From the NCBI GenBank assembly GCA_035288965.1, contig DATDYQ010000029.1, forward strand, positions 1 to 5,345: a stretch of DNA of 5,345 nucleotides. The letters run 5' to 3'. Position 1 is the first letter of the stretch. Every line of letters begins with the position of its first letter. The notes beneath the pieces were generated by a model. It did no database searches. It saw only the letters and a list, made by a program, of their open reading frames with translations, and was not told where the DNA came from. Positions 1 through 5,146 of this stretch are shown piece after piece. Both the position numbers and the translations under genes were made by a program. The stretch is from DATDYQ01 sp035288965. Lineage in GTDB: Archaea; Nanobdellota; Nanobdellia; SCGC-AAA011-G17; JAGVZF01.

Positions 1-1938
1 AAATTTATCTTTTAAGTTTGAGATTGGAGAATGTTTTTCATTATATAAAGAATAAAATTTATTTATAAAACGGAAAGCTCCTTCTGCTCCTTCATCATTC
101 CATTCTAGGTCTTTATCTGGAGATGAAACAAATAATAGATACAATCTTGCTGTGTCTATTCCATATTTGTTAACTATTTCATCTTGTGAAACAACATTTC
201 CATGACTTTTACTCATTCTAACATTATTTTTTGTTACAGTTCCTTGACTAAATAATCTTAAGAAAGGTTCATCAAAACTTAATAATTTCATATCTCTAAG
301 AACTTTAGTAAAAAATCTTGCATATAATAAATGTAAAACTGCATGTTCTGCTCCACCAATATAAGTATCAACTGGAAGCCAATGTTTTACAGCTTCTTTT
401 TTGAATGGAGCCTTTTTCTCTTTATTTGAAGTGTATCTAAGAAAATACCAAGATGAATCTACAAATGTGTCCATTGTATCTGTTTCTCTTCTAGCTTTAG
501 ACTTACATTTTGGGCATTTTACATTAACAAATTTATCTGAATTTAATAATGGATTGCCTTCTCCTGTAAATTTAACGTTTTCTGGAAGTAAAACTGGAAG
601 TTGTTTTTCTGAAACTGTAACAATCCCACATTTATCACAATAAACAATTGGAATTGGAGTTCCCCAATATCTTTGTCTAGAAATTAACCAATCTCTTATC
701 TTATATTGAATTGTTTTTTTACCTAGATTTTTACTTTGTAACCAAGATTGTATTTTAGGAATTGCTTCTTCGCTTTTTAAATTATTAAATTGATCTGAAT
801 TTTTTAGTATGCCATAATCAGTATAAACTTCATCTTTATCTAAATCAGAATTATCTTTATGTTTTAATACTTGAATTAATGGAATATTATATTTTTTTGA
901 AAATTCTACATCTCTTTCATCATGTGCATTTGCCATTACTACCCCTGTTCCATAATCCATAACTACAAAATTAGCTAGATAAATTGGAATTTCTTTATTG
1001 GTTGCTGGATTGATTGCATATCTTCCTGTAAAAAATCCTTCTTTTTCTTTATCTTCTGCTGTTCTTGTAAATTTTTCTGTTAAAACAATCTTATTAATAA
1101 ATTCTTTAGCTTTTGATTCATAAGAAGTTCCTTTTACTAATTCTAAAACCTTAGGATGTTCGGGAGCCATTACTAAGAAAGTTACGCTGAATAATGTGTC
1201 TATTCTTGTTGTAAATATTTCTAGATATTCATTTGAATCTTTTAACTTGAATTTCGCTAATGTTCCTTCACTTTTACCAATCCAGTTTTCCTGCATTAAC
1301 TTTATTTTTTCAGGCCAATCTAGTTTTTTGATATCTTTTAATAATTCCTCTGCATAATCTGTAATTTTGAAAAACCATTGTTCTAATTGTTTAACTTCAA
1401 CTTTAGTTTCACATCTCCAACATTTTCCATCGATAACTTGTTCGTTTGCCAAAACCGTTTGATCTTTAGGACACCAATTAATTGGAGCTTTCTTTCTGTA
1501 AGCTAAACCTTTTTCGTAAAACTTTAAGAAAAACCATTGATTCCATTTATAATAATCAGGATAACATGTTGCTAAACTTTTATCCCAATCATAACTTAAA
1601 CCAAGTTCTGTGAGTTGTTTTCTGAAGTTTTTAATTGCATTTTCTGTATATATCTTGGGGTGTGTTTTTTCTTTAATTGCTGCATTTTCAGCAGGTAAAC
1701 CAAATGCGTCATAACCCATTGGATAAAGAACATTAAAACCTTGCAACCTTTTAAAACGAGCGTAACAATCACCTATACAATATGTTCTTGCGTGACCCAT
1801 ATGTAATCCTAATCCGGAAGGATATGGAAACATCTCTAAATTATAGAATTTCTTTTTTTTAGATGATCTTGTTTTAAATGTTTTTTTCTCTTCCCAAAGA
1901 TTTTGCCATTTCTTTTCTATTTTATTAAATTCATTCAT
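1..1938 (-). CDS. leuS: Leucyl-tRNA synthetase, bacterial type (C-terminus missing at window edge)
   Basis: Class Ia synthetase that charges tRNA-Leu in the cytoplasm and edits mischarged tRNA. About 646 residues are present; full bacterial enzymes have roughly 800-870, so the end of the anticodon-binding region and the C-terminal domain lie off the left edge. Visible in order: PYPSG and the HIGH motif as HMGH (residues 46-49); a first zinc-type site NWCPKDQT...CWRC (C156, D159, C173, C176); the CP1 editing domain with TTRIDT (243-248) and HDERD (339-343); a second zinc-type site C434/C437 and C475/C478; TDTMDTFVDSSW; and KMSKS as RMSKS (574-578). All motifs share one frame, so I see no frameshift. 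ATG 1938 is the first in-frame start after a TAA at 1957-1959. The motif set is that of bacterial LeuRS, unlike the archaeal/eukaryotic form, and suggests ancient transfer. It diverges from the gene at 2055 and has its own promoter. Confidence 0.97.
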   Translation of the reverse strand, partial: MNEFNKIEKKWQNLWEEKKTFKTRSSKKKKFYNLEMFPYPSGLGLHMGHARTYCIGDCYARFKRLQGFNVLYPMGYDAFGLPAENAAIKEKTHPKIYTENAIKNFRKQLTELGLSYDWDKSLATCYPDYYKWNQWFFLKFYEKGLAYRKKAPINWCPKDQTVLANEQVIDGKCWRCETKVEVKQLEQWFFKITDYAEELLKDIKKLDWPEKIKLMQENWIGKSEGTLAKFKLKDSNEYLEIFTTRIDTLFSVTFLVMAPEHPKVLELVKGTSYESKAKEFINKIVLTEKFTRTAEDKEKEGFFTGRYAINPATNKEIPIYLANFVVMDYGTGVVMANAHDERDVEFSKKYNIPLIQVLKHKDNSDLDKDEVYTDYGILKNSDQFNNLKSEEAIPKIQSWLQSKNLGKKTIQYKIRDWLISRQRYWGTPIPIVYCDKCGIVTVSEKQLPVLLPENVKFTGEGNPLLNSDKFVNVKCPKCKSKARRETDTMDTFVDSSWYFLRYTSNKEKKAPFKKEAVKHWLPVDTYIGGAEHAVLHLLYARFFTKVLRDMKLLSFDEPFLRLFSQGTVTKNNVRMSKSHGNVVSQDEIVNKYGIDTARLYLLFVSSPDKDLEWNDEGAEGAFRFINKFYSLYNEKHSPISNLKDKF

Positions 1939-1958
1939 ATCATTATTAGAAATAGTTT

Positions 1959-1974
1959 AATTTAAAAGCTTTAT
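1959..1974 (-). promoter_or_regulatory. Archaeal BRE/TATA promoter of leuS
   Basis: Read on the minus strand this is A-T-AAAGCTTTTAAATT: an A-rich BRE-like stretch followed by a TATA element centred near 1963. Archaeal transcription usually starts about 25 bases downstream of the TATA centre, which falls at the leuS ATG (1938). The mRNA would be leaderless or almost so. There is no clear Shine-Dalgarno site before the ATG, which fits. Closely similar motifs lie before the tRNA and the AbrB-like gene. Confidence 0.55.
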
Positions 1975-2006
1975 CTTTTTAAAATGACATTCCTTAAAAG
2001 TAATTT

Positions 2007-2020
2007 AAAAACTTTATATA
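2007..2020 (+). promoter_or_regulatory. Archaeal BRE/TATA promoter of the secreted-protein gene
   Basis: AAAAAC followed by TTTATATA (2013-2020). The predicted start of transcription is around 2040-2043, giving a short leader just long enough to carry the Shine-Dalgarno site at 2044-2051. It lies back to back with the leuS promoter inside a 116-base divergent region that holds no other gene. Confidence 0.55.
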
Positions 2021-2043
2021 TCTAAGAAATTTTATACTGTATT

Positions 2044-2051
2044 GGGGTGAT
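2044..2051 (+). promoter_or_regulatory. Ribosome binding site that fixes a TTG start
   Basis: GGGGTGAT resembles the 16S-complementary GGAGGTGAT and its core lies about six bases before TTG 2055. This supports the TTG as the real start: there is no ATG nearby in this frame, and the resulting N-terminus (MKKW plus a hydrophobic run) is a good signal peptide. Confidence 0.6.
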
Positions 2052-2054
2052 ATT

Positions 2055-2471
2055 TTGAAAAAGTGGGTGATTTATTTTATAATTGGAATATTAATTTCTC
2101 CTATTGCTTCAGCTGCAACTAAAAAAGAATATTTTTCTGAATGTAATAATTTTGATAGCATTACTATATGTTTAGATGGCTGGTATAAAGTAAAAGAATT
2201 TTTGGATGAAAATGGAAAAAAACACTATGTAGCAAGAATAAAAGGAAATTGGCAAGTCTATTTGAATGGCGAATTTTTAGGAGAGGATAATCTAAATGTG
2301 CAGGCAAACATCTTAACTAAAGACGATGTTCCCAATAGATTGTTAAGAGCAAGTACGGTTGTAATAGATCATAATGATTTTACGATTTGTTTTTATGATA
2401 GAATAATAAAATATGTTCATGGTGAATTAAAATTTGTTAAAGATATCGGAATTAAATGTGAAGAATTTTAG
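2055..2471 (+). CDS. Small secreted protein of unknown function with four cysteines
   Basis: A 138-residue protein I do not recognise as a known family. Residues 2-3 are lysines, 5-17 are hydrophobic, and the stretch ending at P16-I-A-S-A20 looks like a signal peptidase I site, with cleavage after A20, so the protein is probably exported by Sec. The mature part is about 118 residues, polar and probably beta-rich, with cysteines at 30, 39, 112 and 135, two near each end, enough for two disulfide bonds. It starts at TTG behind a good ribosome binding site. It has its own promoter and is separated by 45 bases and a second promoter from the disulfide/thiol operon downstream. A role as a substrate or partner of that operon is inference from position and cysteines only. 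No catalytic motif is visible. Confidence 0.85.
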   Translation: MKKWVIYFIIGILISPIASAATKKEYFSECNNFDSITICLDGWYKVKEFLDENGKKHYVARIKGNWQVYLNGEFLGEDNLNVQANILTKDDVPNRLLRASTVVIDHNDFTICFYDRIIKYVHGELKFVKDIGIKCEEF

Positions 2472-2472
2472 A

Positions 2473-2486
2473 GTAAAGTTTATATA
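2473..2486 (+). promoter_or_regulatory. Archaeal BRE/TATA promoter of the five-gene thiol-redox operon
   Basis: GTAAAG (BRE-like) followed by TTTATATA (2479-2486), in the 45-base gap after the secreted-protein gene. The expected transcription start is near 2508-2512, only a few bases before ATG 2517, so the first gene would be leaderless or carry a very short leader. No Shine-Dalgarno site is seen before that ATG, while some inner genes of the operon have one. Confidence 0.6.
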
Positions 2487-2516
2487 TCAGAAAGATAAAT
2501 TTTTATTAGAAAAAAG

Positions 2517-2990
2517 ATGGTGAGTTTACTTATAGGAGCACATGCATTTCTTGGAGAACTAGCTGGCATTGGATTTTTATGGATATTAATTGAGCTATTA
2601 AATCCAACGATTGAAAGAATAAATAGAGCAAAGATAATTTCTTTGATAGCAGTTATTTTATTTTTATCAAGTTGGTTGATTGGGGGTTATTATTATGTCA
2701 ATACTTATGGTGCTAATGTTAAACCTATAATAAAAGAAGGTCCTGAACCATGGGCACATTCTGTAATCATGGAAACTAAGGAACATATATTCTTATTTTT
2801 ACCATTCTTAGCAATTTTTGCATCAGCTGTTTTATGGAAGAATGATAAAGTTATTCAGAAAGATAATAAACTAAGAATTGCTGTTATCTTATTAAGTGGA
2901 TTAATATTTCTTCTTGCATTTGCTATTGGAGCCATGGGTTATTTAATATCAAGTGGTGCAAGAGCTGGTTTGGAGGCTAAAATAATATGA
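2517..2990 (+). CDS. Four-helix membrane protein with outward-facing histidines, function unknown
   Basis: First gene of the operon, 157 residues. Predicted membrane helices are at about 7-28, 39-61, 90-107 and 119-145. Charged loops at 29-39 (NPTIERINRAK) and 107-120 (WKNDKVIQKDNKLR) are probably cytoplasmic, which puts the N-terminus outside. H9 at the outer end of helix 1, and H81 and H90 at the entry to helix 3 (motif H-x3-M-E-x2-E-H), would then lie on the same outer face, as would E86 and E89. Such an arrangement could bind a metal or heme, but this is inference. The general pattern recalls small heme- or metal-binding four-helix membrane proteins (DUF2231-like), and I cannot assign it to a named family. 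There are no cysteines. The stop overlaps the next start by four bases. Confidence 0.88.
   Translation: MVSLLIGAHAFLGELAGIGFLWILIELLNPTIERINRAKIISLIAVILFLSSWLIGGYYYVNTYGANVKPIIKEGPEPWAHSVIMETKEHIFLFLPFLAIFASAVLWKNDKVIQKDNKLRIAVILLSGLIFLLAFAIGAMGYLISSGARAGLEAKII
2972..2976 (+). promoter_or_regulatory. Shine-Dalgarno site for the three-helix membrane protein
   Basis: GGAGG inside the end of the preceding gene, ten bases before ATG 2987. The spacing is a little long. Together with the ATGA overlap (2987-2990) it supports translational coupling. Confidence 0.45.
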
Positions 2991-3286
2991 AAAATTTAAA
3001 AGCTTTATCAATATCAGCAATTTTAACATTTATATTAATAGTTTTTCTAACAATTTATAGTGAATTAAATGAGAGTTTTAAAAATATGCTTGCAAACATT
3101 TTTAGTCATCATTGGATTGGAAAGAGTGTTTTGTCATTGATATTTTTCTTTTTAGCTTATTTTATATTGAATAAGATTATTAAAGATAATAAAAATATAA
3201 GCAAACAAATAAATTTGGTTGTGATAACAGCAATAATTGGTTGTTTAGCAATATTCTTCTTTTTTGTTTATGAGTTTATAAAATGA
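2987..3286 (+). CDS. Three-helix membrane protein with HHWIGKS motif, function unknown
   Basis: Second gene of the operon, 99 residues. Predicted helices are at about 8-24, 48-63 and 76-96. Lysines at the N-terminus and in the loop 64-75 (NKIIKDNKNISKQ) suggest N-inside, C-outside, which places the loop 25-46 outside. That loop carries E26, E29 and the motif H41-H-W-I-G-K-S47 just before helix 2. A histidine pair at a membrane boundary may bind a metal or cofactor, or contact the neighbouring histidine-bearing protein; this is inference. There is one cysteine (86), within helix 3. I do not recognise the family. The gene overlaps both neighbours by four bases (ATGA), so the product is likely made alongside the four-helix protein and VKOR. 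Confidence 0.82.
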   Translation: MKNLKALSISAILTFILIVFLTIYSELNESFKNMLANIFSHHWIGKSVLSLIFFFLAYFILNKIIKDNKNISKQINLVVITAIIGCLAIFFFFVYEFIK

Positions 3287-3726
3287 AACCAAATAAAATA
3301 ATTAAAGTAATGAGGATTATAGTAATTATATCTATGATCATTTCAGTATATTTAGTTTACTTGCATTATTCTGATAAATCTAGTTTTTGTGATATAAGCA
3401 AAGGATTAAGTTGTGATATTGTAAATAAAAGTGTTTATTCTGAATTTCCGCCTGGATCTGGAATACCTGTTTCTTTGATGGGATTGATTACATTTGGAAT
3501 TGTTTTATTTTTATTGAATAAGATTAAAAAAGGCAAAAAAAATGTTAATAAAAAACTTTCAAAGTATCTTTTTTATTTGATGTTAATTAGTCTACTATTT
3601 GCTTTATATTTAATTTATGCTGAATTAGTTTTGATTCTATCAATTTGCATATTATGTGTAACTTTAGATATATTTATAATATTATTACTTATACTCTCTT
3701 ATAAATTATGGAGGTGCTATTCATGA
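3283..3726 (+). CDS. VKOR-family disulfide-bond-forming membrane enzyme (stand-alone)
   Basis: 147 residues with the four-helix plan of vitamin K epoxide reductase homologues, which in many bacteria and archaea replace DsbB: they oxidise a thioredoxin-like partner and pass electrons to a quinone. Helices are at about 11-28, 61-78, 95-112 and 118-140. The outer loop holds the relay pair C36 and C44 (FCDISKGLSC), then a Ser/Tyr stretch and P-G-S-G-I-P62 leading into helix 2. The active-site pair is C122-I-L-C125 at the outer end of helix 4. The basic loop 79-94 is cytoplasmic by the positive-inside rule. Many cyanobacterial and plant members are fused to a thioredoxin domain; here that domain is the next gene. 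There is no Shine-Dalgarno site before ATG 3283, so translation probably depends on the ATGA overlap. The fifth cysteine (145) is cytoplasmic and probably not catalytic. Confidence 0.92.
   Translation: MKPNKIIKVMRIIVIISMIISVYLVYLHYSDKSSFCDISKGLSCDIVNKSVYSEFPPGSGIPVSLMGLITFGIVLFLLNKIKKGKKNVNKKLSKYLFYLMLISLLFALYLIYAELVLILSICILCVTLDIFIILLLILSYKLWRCYS
3710..3716 (+). promoter_or_regulatory. Strong ribosome binding site deciding the start of the thioredoxin-like lipoprotein
   Basis: GGAGGTG with six bases to ATG 3723, the best Shine-Dalgarno match in the window. It begins on the last base of an in-frame ATG at 3708, so that upstream ATG cannot use it. The start at 3723 also forms the ATGA overlap seen at every other junction of the operon. 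Confidence 0.8.
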
Positions 3727-4133
3727 TAAAAAGAGCAATATTAATTTTATTTTCACTAAGTTTAATTTTTATTATTGGTTGTAGTGGTGTTAGATATAGT
3801 AAGGAGCAAGTTGATGGATTGGCAACCTGTTTAGCAGACAAAAGTGTAAAGGAATATGGTGCTTTTTGGTGTCCTAATTGTGCAAAACAAGAAAAATTAT
3901 TTGGAAGTTCCATGGCAATATTAAAATCTAGAGAAGTTTATATAGAATGTGATCCTAGATGTGATACCGATGATTTACCGATTGCTTGCAGAGGGATAAG
4001 AGGACAATCTAGCTTATGTTTAGAAAAAAATGTAGCTAAATATCCGACTTGGGAGTTCAGCGATGGAAGTGTTATTATTGGCGTAACACAACTTCAACAA
4101 TTAGCTGATAAAAGCGGGTGCACATTAGTATGA
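3723..4133 (+). CDS. Thioredoxin-like lipoprotein, probable redox partner of VKOR and CcdA
   Basis: 136 residues. The N-terminus is MIKR plus a hydrophobic run ending in a lipobox, I-I-G-C20, so the protein is probably anchored by a lipid on C20 outside the membrane. The thioredoxin fold follows: YGAFW-C50-P-N-C53 is the active site, and Y107-P-T-W carries the cis-proline (P108). The YGAFWC..C, Y-x-E-C and YPTWE pattern is that of the thioredoxin domain fused to VKOR in cyanobacteria and plants, here encoded separately straight after VKOR. Besides C20 and the CxxC there are cysteines at 36, 76, 80, 89, 99 and 133. C76 and C89 seem to match a pair found in the fused proteins; C80 and C99 look additional. 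The start at 3723 is chosen over 3708 because of the ribosome binding site and the ATGA overlap. The likely job is to pass oxidising equivalents from VKOR to secreted proteins, or electrons from CcdA; the direction is not shown. Confidence 0.92.
   Translation: MIKRAILILFSLSLIFIIGCSGVRYSKEQVDGLATCLADKSVKEYGAFWCPNCAKQEKLFGSSMAILKSREVYIECDPRCDTDDLPIACRGIRGQSSLCLEKNVAKYPTWEFSDGSVIIGVTQLQQLADKSGCTLV
4116..4120 (+). promoter_or_regulatory. Probable ribosome binding site of the CcdA-like gene
   Basis: GGGTG, nine bases before ATG 4130 and inside the end of the lipoprotein gene. It overlaps an in-frame GTG (4118-4120), so that GTG is unlikely to be the start. ATG 4130 gives the operon's standard ATGA overlap and an ordinary MRYK plus hydrophobic N-terminus. 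Confidence 0.5.
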
Positions 4134-4960
4134 GATATAAGATTATTTCAATATTTGTTTTATTTTTTATGTTATTTGGAATATTAATATTTGGACAATC
4201 TTTATTATTTAATAAGGAATCAAGTTTAATTACAGGAGCTGTTGTAAAAGAAGGTGTTTCATTACCTGCACTTCCGGTAGTGATAACAACTGCTTTAATT
4301 GATAGCATTAATCCATGCGCGATTGGAGTTTTAATATTATTGATAAGTACATTACTTGCATTATCAAAAGATAAAAAGAAGATGTTATTCATAGGAATGA
4401 TTTATATTTTAGCTGTTTATATCACTTATTTTTTAGCAGGAGTCGGTTTATTATTATTCATACAAAGATTTAACTTAGCTGAGCCGATTGGAATTGGAGT
4501 TGGAATATTAGTAATCTTGCTGGGATTAGTTGAGGTTAAAGATTTTTGGTGGTATGGGAAGGGATTTAGTTTAAGTATTCCATATAAGAGGAGTTTACAA
4601 ATAAAAGAGAAGGTAAAAAAACTTTCTGCTCCTGGGGCGATTATTTTAGGAATATTTGTTGCTGCTGTTGAATTGCCTTGTACAGGTGGGCCTTATTTAG
4701 CTATAACAACTTTGTTATCTCGGATAGGTTTTGACCTTACTGTTTTAGGATATTTATTATTATATAACTTTATTTTTGTATTGCCTTTAATTATCATACT
4801 GTTATTGGCTTATTTCGGTTCAAGCATGAAAAAATTAGAAGATATCAGAAAGAAAGATAGGAGATGGATGAGATTAGCTACTGGATTGGTAATGATCGCT
4901 TTAGGAGTTTTATTAATATTATTCTCTATTGGTATAATAAATTTTGGGGTTAATTTTTAG
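4130..4960 (+). CDS. ccdA: CcdA/DsbD-type thiol electron transporter
   Basis: 276 residues. Members of this family carry electrons from cytoplasmic thioredoxin across the membrane to thiol proteins outside. After an N-terminal hydrophobic segment (about 5-26) and the tract S32-L-I-T-G-A-V-V39 come six predicted helices (about 48-76, 85-111, 119-137, 168-190, 203-235, 250-273). The two family cysteines are present: D-S-I-N-P-C63 in the first core helix and V-E-L-P-C184-T-G-G-P-Y in the fourth. They are the only cysteines in the protein. The FWWYGKGFSLSIP stretch (139-151) precedes the second half of the internal repeat. No cytochrome c maturation gene is nearby, so a general thiol-reducing role next to the thioredoxin-like lipoprotein is more likely than heme ligation. 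The extra N-terminal segment, absent from minimal CcdA, could be a signal or anchor. It is the last gene of the operon. Confidence 0.93.
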   Translation: MRYKIISIFVLFFMLFGILIFGQSLLFNKESSLITGAVVKEGVSLPALPVVITTALIDSINPCAIGVLILLISTLLALSKDKKKMLFIGMIYILAVYITYFLAGVGLLLFIQRFNLAEPIGIGVGILVILLGLVEVKDFWWYGKGFSLSIPYKRSLQIKEKVKKLSAPGAIILGIFVAAVELPCTGGPYLAITTLLSRIGFDLTVLGYLLLYNFIFVLPLIIILLLAYFGSSMKKLEDIRKKDRRWMRLATGLVMIALGVLLILFSIGIINFGVNF

Positions 4961-5010
4961 AGCTTTAATTATTAATAGAAAAGCTTTAATATTGTTTAAT
5001 TAGCTTTATT
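4961..5010 (+). repeat. Three AGCTTTAAT-like units spaced 20-21 bases apart
   Basis: AGCTTTAAT occurs at 4961-4969 and 4982-4990, and AGCTTTATT at 5002-5010, filling most of the gap between the CcdA-like gene and the tRNA. The spacing is close to two helical turns, so a protein could bind all three on one face. The middle copy is part of the likely tRNA promoter. The units are short and AT-rich, so chance is possible. Confidence 0.4.
4979..4992 (+). promoter_or_regulatory. Likely promoter of tRNA-Arg
   Basis: AAAAGCTTTAATAT resembles the leuS and AbrB-like promoters (AAAGCTTTT-A/T-rich). Its centre is about 30 bases before the tRNA 5' end at 5020, so transcription would start a few bases upstream and leave a short leader for RNase P. 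Confidence 0.45.
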
Positions 5011-5019
5011 TCTCGTTAT

Positions 5020-5094
5020 GGGCCCATAGCGCAGCCTGGATAGCGCAACTGCCTTCTAAGCAGTAGGTCCGGGGTTCAAATCCCCGTGGGCCCG
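5020..5094 (+). tRNA. tRNA-Arg (anticodon UCU)
   Basis: A complete cloverleaf can be drawn by hand. The acceptor stem GGGCCCA (5020-5026) pairs with TGGGCCC (5087-5093); the D stem is GCGC/GCGC (5029-5032, 5043-5046) with loop AGCCTGGATA; the anticodon stem is ACTGC/GCAGT (5048-5052, 5060-5064); and the T stem is CGGGG/CCCCG (5070-5074, 5082-5086) with loop TTCAAAT. The seven-base anticodon loop CTTCTAA reads TCT at 5055-5057, which decodes AGA and perhaps AGG. A20 in the D loop is a known arginine identity base. The discriminator is G5094 and CCA is not encoded. No intron interrupts the anticodon loop. AGA is a common arginine codon in the neighbouring genes, so this should be a heavily used tRNA. 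Confidence 0.96.
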
Positions 5095-5101
5095 CTTTTA
5101 T
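5095..5101 (+). terminator. Possible T-run terminator after tRNA-Arg
   Basis: CTTTTAT lies directly after the tRNA discriminator base. Archaeal RNA polymerase often stops at short T runs, but four Ts in this AT-rich setting is weak evidence. Confidence 0.3.
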
Positions 5102-5111
5102 ATATCCATAG

Positions 5112-5125
5112 AAAGCTTTTTATAT
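5112..5125 (+). promoter_or_regulatory. Archaeal BRE/TATA promoter of the AbrB-like gene
   Basis: AAAGCTTTTTATAT, an A-rich BRE followed by a TATA element centred near 5121. Transcription would start about 26 bases downstream, at ATG 5147, giving a leaderless mRNA. No Shine-Dalgarno site lies before the ATG, in agreement with this. Confidence 0.6.
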
Positions 5126-5146
5126 TTGTAGTATTTTCCTACTAGT

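Noticed and set aside
401..643. 80-residue open frame on the plus strand
   Set aside because: It lies wholly inside leuS on the opposite strand, has no promoter or ribosome binding site and resembles no protein; it is a shadow.
1..1938. Possible frameshift or pseudogene in leuS, since its reading frame lacks an end in the window
   Set aside because: The HMGH, both zinc sites, editing motifs and RMSKS all fall in one frame and the frame is open to position 1; the gene is simply cut by the window edge.
3689..3913. 74-residue open frame on the minus strand
   Set aside because: It is antisense to the VKOR and lipoprotein genes, which have clear family motifs; nothing supports expression.
4075..4392. 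105-residue open frame on the minus strand
   Set aside because: It is antisense to the lipoprotein end and the CcdA start, including the conserved D-S-I-N-P-C site; a shadow.
4961..5010. Spaced repeats as a CRISPR array
   Set aside because: Units are about nine bases with gaps of about 11-12 bases, far too short, and no cas gene is present.
5048..5064. Intron in the tRNA anticodon arm, as is common in archaea
   Set aside because: The stem is five pairs and the loop is exactly seven bases, so the gene is uninterrupted.
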